Shown here in pieces: positions 36,428 through 45,212 of a DNA stretch of 64,000 bases. The notes beneath the pieces were generated by a model. It did not search any database. It was not told the origin of the DNA and worked only from the letters and a program-made list of their open reading frames with translations. The translations under genes and the position numbers were made by a program. The DNA comes from Frisingicoccus caecimuris. Its GTDB lineage: Bacteria > Bacillota > Clostridia > Lachnospirales > Lachnospiraceae. The stretch lies in the NCBI RefSeq assembly GCF_004340975.1, contig NZ_SLXA01000001.1:62001-126000 (forward strand). The letters run 5' to 3'. Position 1 is the stretch's first letter. Every line of letters begins with the position of its first letter.

Positions 36428-36913
36428 TTACTCTGTTATCACATCTTCAATCAAATCATCGCTGTCGGCTGCTGTCGTAGCCAGGGCATCACATCGTTCA
36501 TTCTGGAGATGGCCGTCATGACCTTTGACCCAGTTCCAGGTCACTTGATGCGGTCCAGCCGCCTTTAAAAGACGCTTCCACAAATCCACATTTTTTACAG
36601 GCTCATTCTTTCCTCGTTTCCAGCCTTTTTTTATCCATCCTTCAATCCAGTGCTTATTAAACGCATTGATCAGGTACTGGGAATCAGAAAAAACGTCCAC
36701 CTGACATGACCGGTTCAACGCTTCAAAACCTACGATGGCCGCCATCATTTCCATACGGTTATTCGTCGTTTTTACATATCCCTGCGACAACTCTTTCACA
36801 TGAAGCTGTCCCTTTGTATCTATATATTCTAAAATCGTTCCGTATCCGCCGGGACCATCAGGATTTCCCCGTGCAGAGCCGTCCGTATACATCATCACCT
36901 TCATCATGCTCAT
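36428..36913 (-). CDS. rnhA: Ribonuclease HI
   Basis: RNase HI degrades RNA in RNA-DNA hybrids. The 161-residue protein carries the DEDD residues: YTDGSARGNPDGPGG (first Asp), MEMMAAI (Glu), SDSQYLI (Asp) and the late CDALATTAA (Asp), plus VKGHDGH with the conserved His. It is the first gene of the long modification/repair operon. Either of two nearby ATG codons may be used: 36913, or 36907, which has better spacing from GAGGTG. Confidence 0.95.
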   Translation of the reverse strand: MSMMKVMMYTDGSARGNPDGPGGYGTILEYIDTKGQLHVKELSQGYVKTTNNRMEMMAAIVGFEALNRSCQVDVFSDSQYLINAFNKHWIEGWIKKGWKRGKNEPVKNVDLWKRLLKAAGPHQVTWNWVKGHDGHLQNERCDALATTAADSDDLIEDVITE

Positions 36914-36953
36914 TCACCTCATTCCAGGTCATATTTCAGGGCGTACATAGTTT

Positions 36954-36982
36954 ATATTAACATTATTAAAGGAGAAAGGCAA
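36954..36982 (-). promoter_or_regulatory. Promoter of the rnhA-recU operon
   Basis: On the minus strand TTGCCT (36977-36982) and TAATAT (36954-36959) have a 17-nt spacer. It lies between the spoIVA terminator and rnhA. I see no convincing promoter inside the nine-gene operon that follows. Confidence 0.6.
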
Positions 36983-36995
36983 CTGTCCCACCATA

Positions 36996-37029
36996 GAAAA
37001 AGGGACTATCTGCATCTGCAAATAATCCC
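36996..37029 (-). terminator. Terminator of spoIVA
   Basis: Arms 37018-37029 and 37002-37013 form a 12-bp stem, including two wobble pairs, with a 4-nt loop followed by U5 on the minus strand. Confidence 0.88.
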
Positions 37030-37038
37030 CCACCGATT

Positions 37039-38514
37039 TTATATGATAACAAAAATAACGCCGCCATTACTGTCATTAATAATCTTCTGGAGCGTTTCCT
37101 GTAATTTCGTCTGACTGGCATCTGTCATCCGCGCCACCTTTGTCTGAATTCCTTCTTCCACCAATTGGCCGACCGATTTACCAAAGATCAGAGTATTCCA
37201 CATTTCACCCTGGCTTTCCCGGCTGTTGGCCCGGATATAGCGTATTAAATCTTCCGCCTGCTCCTGAGTGCCGACGATCGGTGCGATTTCCGTCTCGATC
37301 GTTGCCTGAATCATATGGATAGAAGGCGCGTGGGCTTTAATATTCACCCCGTATTTACTGCCATGGCGAATCAATTCCGGTTCTTCAAAAGTGACCTCCT
37401 CGGCTTTTGGCGTTACCATTCCATACCCCTGGCCCTTAACAGCCGCAACCGCCTGAGCAACCTTCCCAAATTCATCCCTCTTATCCGCCAGCTCTTTAAT
37501 CATCCGATAAAACTCATATTCCCCCTGAACTTCACTTCCGATCAGTTCTGAAAGCATTGCGTAATAAAATTTCATATCCAGGTCCATATGAACTTTAATA
37601 CGGCCGCTGGACATATCCATCTGTTCTACGTAATACTTTTTCAACCAGGGCTGCTGAAATAATTCCTCGTTCTTTCGAAAATCCCGCATCGATCGGGTAT
37701 TTCCGATCAATTCTTTCAGCATTTCAATAATCTGCCCTTTCAGCTCATGGGTTTTCGGAAGCACATCCAGCCATCTCGGAAGAAAAAACTCTATGTCCGC
37801 CACCGGAAATTCATAGAGCAAAGACTGCATCATCATATCGACATCCTGTTTACGCAGCTGGTCACAGTTCAATGCCACACACTGTACCTGATATTTATTT
37901 TCCAGAGATTGCCTGAGCTCCTGAGCCTCCTCTGAGTAGGGTTTTATGGAATTGAGGAGGATCAAAAAAGGCTTGCCGATTTTTTTCAGTTCCCCGACAG
38001 CCTTTTCCTCCGCAGGTACATAATGATTTCTTGGAATATCCCCAAAACTTCCGTCTGTGGTCACCACCAGCCCAATGGTCGCATGTTCCTGAATCACTTT
38101 TTGAGTGCCGATTTCCGCCGCGCGGGTAAATGGGACAGGCTCATTGAACCAGGGTGTCATCACCATCCGCTCTGCCCCGTTTTCCTCATGGCCGGAGGCT
38201 CCCTCCACCATAAACCCCACACAGTCAATACAGCGGATTTTCACCTTTACCTGATCGTCCACGGGAATTTCCACCGCTGTCTTTGGAATAAATTTGGGTT
38301 CGGATGTCATGATCACTGTACCGCCGCTGCTCTGGGGCAATTCATCTTTGGCTTGTTCCCGGCTATGTACATCTGAAATTCTGGGAATTACCATCATATC
38401 CATAAACCGTTTAATAAAGGTCGATTTACCGGTCCGGACCGGACCAACAATGCCAAGATAAATTTCCCCGCCGGTCCTGGCCTGGATATCTTTATACAGA
38501 TTAAACTGGTCCAT
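37039..38514 (-). CDS. spoIVA: Stage IV sporulation protein A
   Basis: SpoIVA is the ATP-driven cytoskeletal protein of the spore coat basement layer. The 491-residue protein has a Walker A-like GPVRTGKST near residues 25-33, the SpoIVA-typical DVHSREQAKDELPQSSGG and PVPFTRAAEIGTQKVI segments, and the conserved C-terminal GGVIFVII. A longer frame starts at 38553; the ATG at 38514 follows GAGGAGG and a U6 spacer. That Shine-Dalgarno is the 3' arm of a strong hairpin (38521-38558). Confidence 0.97.
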   Translation of the reverse strand: MDQFNLYKDIQARTGGEIYLGIVGPVRTGKSTFIKRFMDMMVIPRISDVHSREQAKDELPQSSGGTVIMTSEPKFIPKTAVEIPVDDQVKVKIRCIDCVGFMVEGASGHEENGAERMVMTPWFNEPVPFTRAAEIGTQKVIQEHATIGLVVTTDGSFGDIPRNHYVPAEEKAVGELKKIGKPFLILLNSIKPYSEEAQELRQSLENKYQVQCVALNCDQLRKQDVDMMMQSLLYEFPVADIEFFLPRWLDVLPKTHELKGQIIEMLKELIGNTRSMRDFRKNEELFQQPWLKKYYVEQMDMSSGRIKVHMDLDMKFYYAMLSELIGSEVQGEYEFYRMIKELADKRDEFGKVAQAVAAVKGQGYGMVTPKAEEVTFEEPELIRHGSKYGVNIKAHAPSIHMIQATIETEIAPIVGTQEQAEDLIRYIRANSRESQGEMWNTLIFGKSVGQLVEEGIQTKVARMTDASQTKLQETLQKIINDSNGGVIFVII

Positions 38515-38558
38515 AAAAAACCTCCTCACATATACTGCTATAAATATATGCAAGGAGG
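38515..38558 (-). promoter_or_regulatory. Terminator-like hairpin that contains the spoIVA Shine-Dalgarno
   Basis: On the minus strand arms 38545-38558 and 38521-38534 pair at all 14 positions (12 Watson-Crick, 2 wobble) around a 10-nt loop, and U6 follows directly. The 3' arm ends in AGGAGG, the spoIVA ribosome site, and the U-tract is the spacer to the ATG. Read-through RNA from the prepilin peptidase gene would therefore be terminated or have its ribosome site masked. A weak sigma-E-like -10 (CATATATT, 38543-38550) lies in the 5' arm. Confidence 0.75.
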
Positions 38559-38562
38559 AAAT

Positions 38563-39018
38563 TTATAAGAACATAAAAATTGATAATCCCGGCCACCCAA
38601 AATAAGCGGATAGAATCCGTCCGCCCCACAGCATACTGATGATAATACCTGCAGCCAGATAGGGCCCAAAGGCCAGACGCCGCCCGCTCCCGGCAAAAAC
38701 CATGCGGAACGGATGAATCAAAATCGTCAGAAGGGCGCCGATAAAAAATGCCAGGATATTCTTCTGCCATCCAAGCATCAGACCGGATACCGCCATAAGT
38801 TTAATATCCCCGCCCCCGATGCCTTTCCCTTTTGTAAATATATAGAGAATTCCTAAAAAGAGACTGACGGAAAAAAATCCGGCAACGGCATCCAGCCGAT
38901 GACCCGCATCAATCCCCATCCGTATAAGTCCCAATATACCTATAAAAATATTCAGACGGGAAGGAATTTTTAACGTACAAAAATCAATAATACTCAGGAG
39001 TATCAGTGCCAGTGCCAT
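38563..39018 (-). CDS. Prepilin peptidase, A24 family (catalytic domain only)
   Basis: This 151-residue integral membrane aspartic protease of the type IV prepilin peptidase family has the two catalytic Asp motifs: IIDFCTLKIPSRLN near the N terminus and GGGDIKLM near residue 70. It lacks the N-terminal methyltransferase domain. The ATG at 39018 has no clear ribosome site and leaves only about 12 residues before the first Asp. A non-AUG start about 24-30 nt upstream, after AGAAGG, is possible. No pilin genes are nearby; it sits at the end of the pepD operon, before spoIVA. Confidence 0.88.
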   Translation of the reverse strand: MALALILLSIIDFCTLKIPSRLNIFIGILGLIRMGIDAGHRLDAVAGFFSVSLFLGILYIFTKGKGIGGGDIKLMAVSGLMLGWQKNILAFFIGALLTILIHPFRMVFAGSGRRLAFGPYLAAGIIISMLWGGRILSAYFGWPGLSIFMFL

Positions 39019-39050
39019 CAGAATATACAGGCACAGGAGTACGCCTTCTG

Positions 39051-40511
39051 TTACCCCTTCATCCGGCTTAAAACCGTCCGAAGGAGACGGTAAGTCCGTT
39101 CGACGGACGATATGCTTAAATGCTCATCCGGTGTATGGATATCCATAATGTCCGGCCCAAGGGCAACAATATCCAGTTCCGGCATCTTCTCCGATATAAG
39201 GCCGCACTCCAATCCGGCATGAATCGCCTCAATGCTTGCATCTTTGCCGAATAACTCTTTATATACAGAAGTGACCATCTCCCGAATCGGCGAATGACTC
39301 CGATAAGACCAGTGCGGATATTCACCATCATACCAGTAGGTTCCTCCAAGGAACTCCGTCAGATATGCCAACTGGTCACTAATAAAAAATTTAAGACTCT
39401 TTTTACTGCTCCGTACAGCCCAGGAAAAACATACGCCATCCGTTTCTGTACGCACGATTCCCATATTCAATGAACTTTCAACCAATCCCGGCAATTCCAT
39501 ACTCATCGTTTGAATACCGTTTGGCGATTGTACATACATAAATAAAATACGTTCCATATCTGCCGGATGAATGATTGAAAATTCTTTTTGCTCATTACTT
39601 TCTATATCGAATTCAATCTTAATCTGTGGATCGGCAACCGAAAATTCATCCCGAATATCTGCCAAAAAGCTTTCTTTAATTTCTATGGCCCGCGCTGCAT
39701 CCTCCGGCTGCAGAACAATTTTTGCCTGAGCCTCCCTCGGAATGGCATTGTCCTTCATACCGCCGCTGACATCACAGACACCCACATTTAATTCTTTATC
39801 CAATGCAAAAAGCAACCGTCCGAGCAGCCGATTGGCATTGGCTCTGCCACAATGGATTTCCGCACCTGAATGACCGCCTTTTAGTCCACTGATTTTTATA
39901 TCAGCGCTGATTCCCTGCCATTCAACACGACGGATTGGGAATTTTGCACGACTTTTCATTCCTCCGGCGCAGGAAGTCAGAATCTGCCCCTCGCTTTCAT
40001 TATCCAGATTCAACAGATAACTCGCTTTCAAATCACTGACATCCAGAGCATGGGCCCCCTTCATTCCAACTTCTTCATCCGTTGTGATGACCACTTCCAG
40101 TTCCGGATGCTCAAGGGTGTCATCTTCAAGAATAGCCAGAACGTAAGCAACGGCAATGCCGTCATCTCCTCCGAGGGTTGTTCCTTTTGCAGAGACAAAG
40201 TCCCCCTCCACCTTTAATTTCAGGCTATCCTTTTCAAAATCAAAATCAACATCACTGTTTTTTTCGCATACCATATCCATATGACCTTGAAGCATAACAA
40301 CTGGTGCGGTCTCATACCCCGCAGAAGCCGGCTTACGAATAATCACATTATTCGCCCCATCCTGTCTTACCCACAAATCATGTGATCTGGCAAAGGCCAC
40401 ACAGTAATCACTGATGGCCTTTTCATTTCCTGATCCGTGGGGAATAGCACAAATTTCTTCAAAGTAATGGAACACTCTTGCCGGTTCCAGTCCGCTTAAA
40501 ATATTCGACAT
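39051..40511 (-). CDS. pepD: Aminoacyl-histidine dipeptidase PepD (Xaa-His dipeptidase)
   Basis: This 486-residue M20-family zinc peptidase cleaves Xaa-His and other dipeptides (carnosinase type). Motifs are IPHGSGNEKAISDYC near the N terminus, the metal site QGHMDMVCE, GGDDGIAVAY, the catalytic ITTDEEVGMKGAHALD and a GGHSGAEIHCGRAN loop. GGGGG lies 7 nt before the ATG. It follows the DUF711 gene by 18 nt. Confidence 0.95.
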   Translation of the reverse strand: MSNILSGLEPARVFHYFEEICAIPHGSGNEKAISDYCVAFARSHDLWVRQDGANNVIIRKPASAGYETAPVVMLQGHMDMVCEKNSDVDFDFEKDSLKLKVEGDFVSAKGTTLGGDDGIAVAYVLAILEDDTLEHPELEVVITTDEEVGMKGAHALDVSDLKASYLLNLDNESEGQILTSCAGGMKSRAKFPIRRVEWQGISADIKISGLKGGHSGAEIHCGRANANRLLGRLLFALDKELNVGVCDVSGGMKDNAIPREAQAKIVLQPEDAARAIEIKESFLADIRDEFSVADPQIKIEFDIESNEQKEFSIIHPADMERILFMYVQSPNGIQTMSMELPGLVESSLNMGIVRTETDGVCFSWAVRSSKKSLKFFISDQLAYLTEFLGGTYWYDGEYPHWSYRSHSPIREMVTSVYKELFGKDASIEAIHAGLECGLISEKMPELDIVALGPDIMDIHTPDEHLSISSVERTYRLLRTVLSRMKG

Positions 40512-40529
40512 TTTGATTCCCCCATCATT

Positions 40530-41894
40530 TTAATTTTTAAAACTGTGAATTGGAGCCGGAATACGTCCGCCACGATTCACAAAAGCATCACAGCCAAAAC
40601 GATTCACCGGCATAACTGGTGCATAACCTAAAAGGCCTCCAAATTCAACCATTTCACCGACATCTTTTCCGATTACTGGAATAAGGCGTACGGCTGTTGT
40701 CTTCTGATTGATCATGCCGATTGCCATTTCGTCCGCAATAATACCGGAAATTGTCGTTGCCTTTGTGTCCCCCGGAATAGCGATCATATCCAGACCAACA
40801 GAGCAGACACAGGTCATGGCTTCGAGTTTCTCCAATGTTAAAGCATTTGCTTCGACGGCATCAATCATCCCCTGATCTTCAGAAACAGGAATGAACGCTC
40901 CGGAAAGACCGCCTACATAGGAGGATGCCATAACGCCGCCCTTCTTTACCTGATCGTTCAAAAGCGCCAGAGCTGCTGTGGTTCCGGGTGCCCCTACAGA
41001 CTCAAGGCCGATTTCTTCCAGAATCTCTGCAACACTGTCGCCCACCGCCGGTGTCGGAGCCAGAGATAAATCGATAATGCCAAACGGAACATTCAGACGT
41101 TTTGAAGCTTCCTGAGCGACAAGCTGACCCACACGGGTTACTTTAAAAGCTGTCTTTTTAATTGTCTCGCAAAGTGTTCCGAAATCCTCACCGCGGACTT
41201 TTTCCAAAGCGCGTTTGACAACCCCCGGCCCGCTGACGCCCACATTTATGACCGCATCGCCTTCGGTAACACCGTGAAAAGCTCCGGCCATGAACGGATT
41301 ATCATCCGGTGCATTGCAGAAAACAACCAGTTTGGCACAGCCAAGGGAATCTGCATCCTTTGTCAGTTCAGCCGTTTCAAGTATCTTCTCACCAAGAAGC
41401 TTTACCGCATCCATATCAATTCCTGTTTTTGTAGAACCTACATTTACAGAGCTGCATACCCGTTCTGTGGATGCCAATGCCTTCGGAATGGATTCAATCA
41501 ATAAACGGTCACTGTCCGTCATTCCTTTCGACACAAGAGCCGAATATCCACCGAGAAAGTTCACTCCTACTTCCAGTGCCGCCCTGTCAAGTGCTTTCGC
41601 AATTTTTACATAATCATCTGTTGTTTTACAACAGGAACCGCCAACCAGACTGATCGGGGTTACGGAGATCCGCTTGTTTACAATCGGAATACCGAACTCA
41701 TTTTCAATCTCACAGCCGGTGGATACGAGATTTTTTGCCTGAGTTGTAATCTTATTATAAATATTTTCACAGACTTTATCTACGTCCGTATCACAGCAGT
41801 CTAAAAGACTGATACCCATGGTGATGGTCCGCACATCCAGATTGGACTCCTCAATCATCTTATTGGTTTCCTGAACCTCATACAAATTTATCAT
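40530..41894 (-). CDS. PFL family protein, DUF711 (UPF0210)
   Basis: This 454-residue protein has the UPF0210/DUF711 pattern: [15 protein letters not shown] near the N terminus, [37 protein letters not shown]-like [14 protein letters not shown], and a C-terminal [15 protein letters not shown]. It is distantly related to pyruvate formate-lyase-like folds. The function is unknown. It follows an ACT-domain gene by 12 nt, the conserved UPF0237-UPF0210 pairing, which suggests amino-acid-responsive control. Confidence 0.95.
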   Translation of the reverse strand: MINLYEVQETNKMIEESNLDVRTITMGISLLDCCDTDVDKVCENIYNKITTQAKNLVSTGCEIENEFGIPIVNKRISVTPISLVGGSCCKTTDDYVKIAKALDRAALEVGVNFLGGYSALVSKGMTDSDRLLIESIPKALASTERVCSSVNVGSTKTGIDMDAVKLLGEKILETAELTKDADSLGCAKLVVFCNAPDDNPFMAGAFHGVTEGDAVINVGVSGPGVVKRALEKVRGEDFGTLCETIKKTAFKVTRVGQLVAQEASKRLNVPFGIIDLSLAPTPAVGDSVAEILEEIGLESVGAPGTTAALALLNDQVKKGGVMASSYVGGLSGAFIPVSEDQGMIDAVEANALTLEKLEAMTCVCSVGLDMIAIPGDTKATTISGIIADEMAIGMINQKTTAVRLIPVIGKDVGEMVEFGGLLGYAPVMPVNRFGCDAFVNRGGRIPAPIHSFKN

Positions 41895-41906
41895 GACATC
41901 ACCTCA

Positions 41907-42179
41907 TTAAATTCTGTGCATACAATTAAAAATGTCTTCGTGCTGCATTTTAATCTTTACACCAATCTGTTCGCCCACTTCTTTCAACTCTTTTGAAAGA
42001 ATTTCAAATTCCTTAGAAGCCGCATTGGTATCTACAATCATCATCATATTAAAATAATCCTGTACGATGGTCTGGGAAATATCCAGGATATTTACATTAT
42101 TGTCTGCCAGATAGGTACATACTTTTGCAATAATTCCTACGGTGTCTTTTCCAATTACAGTGATAATTGTTTTTTTCAT
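41907..42179 (-). CDS. ACT domain protein (UPF0237)
   Basis: This 90-residue single ACT domain has TIITVIGKDTVGIIAKVCTYLAD, the ligand-loop region, NILDISQTIVQDYFNMMMIVD, and a C-terminal helix. ACT domains bind amino acids and regulate partner proteins; the cotranscribed DUF711 protein is the likely partner. The longest frame starts with TTG at 42194; GGAGG lies 8 nt before the ATG at 42179, so I use that start. It follows the MBL hydrolase gene by 20 nt. Confidence 0.94.
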   Translation of the reverse strand: MKKTIITVIGKDTVGIIAKVCTYLADNNVNILDISQTIVQDYFNMMMIVDTNAASKEFEILSKELKEVGEQIGVKIKMQHEDIFNCMHRI

Positions 42180-42199
42180 TTTTCTTTCCTCCAATATTC

Positions 42200-42979
42200 C
42201 TATAACGCCAGGTCAAATAAATGTCCCGCATGATCCCTCGGGGCCACCTCAACTTTTACTGAATCTCCCACTTCATTTTTCACCGTCGTCAAAGCAAGAT
42301 CCGGATAATTATTTTCCTTGCTCAAATGACCAAGGATTACCTGATCAAGCCTTTCATTTACCAGTTCTGTAACAAGCTGAGCCGCCATTTCATTACACAG
42401 ATGCCCACGTTCACTCAAAATACGCCGCTTCAGATAATAGGGATAAGGTCCTGCCTGAAGCATATGTATATCATGGTTCGCTTCCACATAGAGTAAATGG
42501 GAATCCTTCAGCCGTTCTACAATAGCTTCATCGTAATAGCCAAGATCCGTGACCATTCCCAGTTTCCGCCCGCCATCCTGAACCAGATAACTTACCGGGT
42601 CCACAGCATCGTGAGAAATAGAAAAAGAAGCCACAGATAGACTTCCTATCAAAAACTCACGTCCGGCCTCAATAGGCTGAAACAATTCCCGATCAATCTT
42701 CCCCAGATTTTCCATTTCCGAAATCTGATGCAGTGTTTTATCCGTACCATAAATCGGTATATGAAACTTCCGGGAAAGCACACCAAGTCCACAAATATGA
42801 TCCGTGTGTTCATGCGTGATCAATATTCCCTGAATGTCCTTACCTTCCAGTTCGAAGGTTTTCAATCCCTCACAGATACGTTTACAACTGATTCCGGCAT
42901 CGATAAGAATGTGAGTGTCTTCATTTCCGGCATACAGGCAATTCCCGCTGCTGCCGCTGGCAATGGTGCCAAACTTCAT
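42200..42979 (-). CDS. MBL-fold metallo-hydrolase, YycJ/WalJ-like
   Basis: This 259-residue metallo-beta-lactamase-fold protein has the GSSGNC N-terminal motif of the YycJ/PhnP-like group, LIDAGIS, the metal motif THEHTDHICG and SHDAVDPVSY, and a late EANHDIHMLQ. WalJ is linked to replication-division coordination in Firmicutes, but several paralogues exist. The longest frame starts at 43039; AGAGGA lies 8 nt before the ATG at 42979, so I use that start. It leads the operon that continues to the prepilin peptidase gene. Confidence 0.9.
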   Translation of the reverse strand: MKFGTIASGSSGNCLYAGNEDTHILIDAGISCKRICEGLKTFELEGKDIQGILITHEHTDHICGLGVLSRKFHIPIYGTDKTLHQISEMENLGKIDRELFQPIEAGREFLIGSLSVASFSISHDAVDPVSYLVQDGGRKLGMVTDLGYYDEAIVERLKDSHLLYVEANHDIHMLQAGPYPYYLKRRILSERGHLCNEMAAQLVTELVNERLDQVILGHLSKENNYPDLALTTVKNEVGDSVKVEVAPRDHAGHLFDLAL

Positions 42980-43010
42980 GGTCATCTTCCTCTCTTGTAA
43001 TCCACAGCCT

Positions 43011-43039
43011 ATTATAATACGAAACCCCAAAAACAGCAA
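43011..43039 (-). promoter_or_regulatory. Promoter of the MBL-ACT-DUF711-pepD operon
   Basis: On the minus strand TTGCTG (43034-43039) and a perfect TATAAT (43011-43016) have a 17-nt spacer, directly after the SleB-gene terminator. Confidence 0.75.
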
Positions 43040-43041
43040 TA

Positions 43042-43088
43042 CAGAAAAAGGACCCTGAATGTAAATTTAATCACATTCAAAGTCCTTT
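43042..43088 (-). terminator. Terminator of the SleB-type hydrolase gene
   Basis: Arms 43073-43088 and 43047-43062 form a 16-bp stem with two wobble pairs and a 10-nt loop. A U-rich tract follows on the minus strand. Confidence 0.92.
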
Positions 43089-43114
43089 GAATCCATATTA
43101 AGCTTGTTTATTTT

Positions 43115-44311
43115 TTAATAGTTGTAAAACGTATGGCCGCCGATCACTAAATATTCGCTTACACTCGACGTGTCCACATAGCCATTAAAGTAATAATAGG
43201 CACCAATATTATTCACACCTGCCAGCGCTTCATTTGCCGCACGTATACAGGATTCACTTGGGCCGCTGGCAAGAACATTATCAAGGACTCCATTGTGGGC
43301 TCCCGGGAACTGACCCGGTGCATAAATAACTCCGGCAATGGTATTATCAAATCTTGGATCCCTCACACGGTTTAAAATGACATTGGCCACAGCCAGCTGC
43401 CCTTCATAGGATTCAGCCCCTGATTCCACATAGACCATACAGGCCAGTAGGTATGCTTCATCTGAACCGACGGATACAGGCGAAGATGCCGGTACGCTTT
43501 CTGCCGATTTCCCGGAATTTTTGGCATCGGACGTCTCTTCATTCGTCTCTGTTTCAGCAGGCGACGCTGCCATTTCCTCCATTGCCGCTGCTTCTTCTTC
43601 GGCTATGGATATGGCTTCATCCAGCTCAATGCTTTCTTCCACATATTCACTGGCAACAAATCCTTCCCCACTGCCATAATCAATCCGTGTCCATTCTTCT
43701 CCAGTCTCAACTACCGGAAAGCTTTCGCTCTGAATGGCTGTCGTAAGTACTTCACTGTCTGTATTCGCCTCCTGACGGATATTCAAAGAATCAGCTGTCA
43801 CCGTTACTTTATGGTGTCCGATTTCTTTTGCCAGTTTCTCGGCGTCATAACCAATCGAAATATCTTTTGTGGAAATATACCCTGTAACATTTCCCGAAGA
43901 GACTTTTGTCCACTCCGGTCCCCATTCTTCAACCACACCGCCGGAAGCCGGGTAAATCTTACCGGCAACTTCACTCTCAATGTTGTCCGCAGAATAAATT
44001 TCCAAATAAGGTTCTGTGTTTACCACAAACTTTCCTGAAAATTCACCATTGTAGAACAGACGGGTGACCCCCACCAGATTGTTCAATACATCGGTATTAT
44101 TCAATGTAACATTTTTCAGTCCAACTTCAGGTGCCTTTTGGGAAACAAGCTTTTCTGAATTCGGTGTCATTTCCGCATCCGATACGGCAGTAGCAGTTTC
44201 TTCACTTTTTGTTTCTTCAGCAAATACACATAATGCATTACCGAACATCAGCGAGACTGTCATCACTGTACCTATCATATGTAGCATGACATTTCGTAAT
44301 TTCTTACCCAT
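43115..44311 (-). CDS. Secreted SH3-domain cell wall hydrolase, SleB family
   Basis: This 398-residue exported protein has a signal peptide (about 1-31, ending ALCVFA), then two bacterial SH3 regions (LEIYSADNIESEVAG and VTADSLNIRQEANTDSEVL). An acidic low-complexity linker (about 230-278) precedes a C-terminal Hydrolase_2 domain with ACMVYVESGAESYEGQLAVANVILNR and the GQFPGAHNG loop. SleB-type enzymes are lytic transglycosylase-like and act on spore cortex or vegetative wall. The SH3 regions suggest wall binding. The gene is monocistronic with its own promoter, a leader hairpin and a terminator. Confidence 0.92.
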   Translation of the reverse strand: MGKKLRNVMLHMIGTVMTVSLMFGNALCVFAEETKSEETATAVSDAEMTPNSEKLVSQKAPEVGLKNVTLNNTDVLNNLVGVTRLFYNGEFSGKFVVNTEPYLEIYSADNIESEVAGKIYPASGGVVEEWGPEWTKVSSGNVTGYISTKDISIGYDAEKLAKEIGHHKVTVTADSLNIRQEANTDSEVLTTAIQSESFPVVETGEEWTRIDYGSGEGFVASEYVEESIELDEAISIAEEEAAAMEEMAASPAETETNEETSDAKNSGKSAESVPASSPVSVGSDEAYLLACMVYVESGAESYEGQLAVANVILNRVRDPRFDNTIAGVIYAPGQFPGAHNGVLDNVLASGPSESCIRAANEALAGVNNIGAYYYFNGYVDTSSVSEYLVIGGHTFYNY

Positions 44312-44330
44312 ATTTCACCTCTTTACTTGT

Positions 44331-44355
44331 AATGTGCCCGCTCAGCGAACACATT
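44331..44355 (-). other. Stable hairpin in the 5' leader of the SleB-type gene
   Basis: On the minus strand AATGTGTTCGC and GCGGGCACATT pair at 11 positions (two wobble) around a 3-nt loop. It lies between the promoter and the ribosome site. No U-tract follows, so it is not a terminator. It may stabilise the RNA or modulate translation. Confidence 0.5.
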
Positions 44356-44380
44356 CGGTATAAGTGTTTCATACAGGCGT

Positions 44381-44409
44381 ATTTTATCAAAATATTAAAT
44401 TCTTGTCAA
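44381..44409 (-). promoter_or_regulatory. Sigma-A promoter of the SleB-type hydrolase gene
   Basis: On the minus strand a perfect TTGACA (44404-44409) and TAAAAT (44381-44386) have a 17-nt spacer. Upstream, to the end of coaE (44410-44593), the sequence is very AT-rich and I see nothing else in it. Confidence 0.85.
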
Positions 44410-44593
44410 ATCAAGGGAATCTACACAAGATTTCGACTTTTCTTATTTTCATTTCCCCATATATTGTATTTTCACTCTATAATCTATGAATTTTGTTAAT
44501 TTTTTCTTTCAATTTTTCGTGATTATTTATATTTTTTGTTAATATTTTTGTAAAAAATTATCAATATTTTTTTGCCTTTCCTCCACTTTGGTG

Positions 44594-45181
44594 CTATTTG
44601 CATAGGGAAATTAGCTGTTTTTCTACATTTTCAAGGTCAAAATTGTTATCGATCACCACATCGCATCCATTAAAAAACACTGACTCCGGAAGCTGTGAAG
44701 CAAAGATGGCATCCATTTTTTCATCACTATAACCCCGTGAAATACGCAGCCGTTCCCGGCGAATTTCCGGCTTCACATGAACATACCAGCAACTTTCGCA
44801 AACGCCGATTTCCTTTAATTCATCCATCAGGGCTGCCTCTACAGCAATCATGGAATAACGATTCTCTGTCCGCCACTCACGGACTTTATTTCGAACCCAT
44901 TCATAGACCTGCGGATGGGTACACTGATTCAAAGCCTTTCGCTTCTCTTCATCTTCAAAAACAATCGAAGCAATTTTCGGTCGATCCAGGTTCCCTTCCC
45001 TGTCAAGAATCTCTTTTCCAAAGACCTTTACGATCATCTCATAACTTTTTTCCCCCGGCTCGCATAAGCTCCGTGCCACATCATCCGTGCGAATCACACC
45101 GCAATTAAATTTTTCTTCAAGAAGACGTAATACTTCTGATTTTCCACTGCCTACGCCTCCTGTAATTCCAATGACCTTCAT
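44594..45181 (-). CDS. coaE: Dephospho-CoA kinase
   Basis: CoaE phosphorylates dephospho-CoA in the last step of coenzyme A synthesis. The 195-residue P-loop kinase has Walker A GITGGVGSGKSEV at about 5-17, the DVARSLCEPG segment, the EAALMDE site and RLRISRGYSDEKMDAIFASQ lid. AAAGGA precedes the ATG. It follows polA by 31 nt, an arrangement shared with several Firmicutes. Confidence 0.96.
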   Translation of the reverse strand: MKVIGITGGVGSGKSEVLRLLEEKFNCGVIRTDDVARSLCEPGEKSYEMIVKVFGKEILDREGNLDRPKIASIVFEDEEKRKALNQCTHPQVYEWVRNKVREWRTENRYSMIAVEAALMDELKEIGVCESCWYVHVKPEIRRERLRISRGYSDEKMDAIFASQLPESVFFNGCDVVIDNNFDLENVEKQLISLCK

Positions 45182-45212
45182 CCTGTTTCATCCTTTTCTT
45201 TTATACAAAAAT

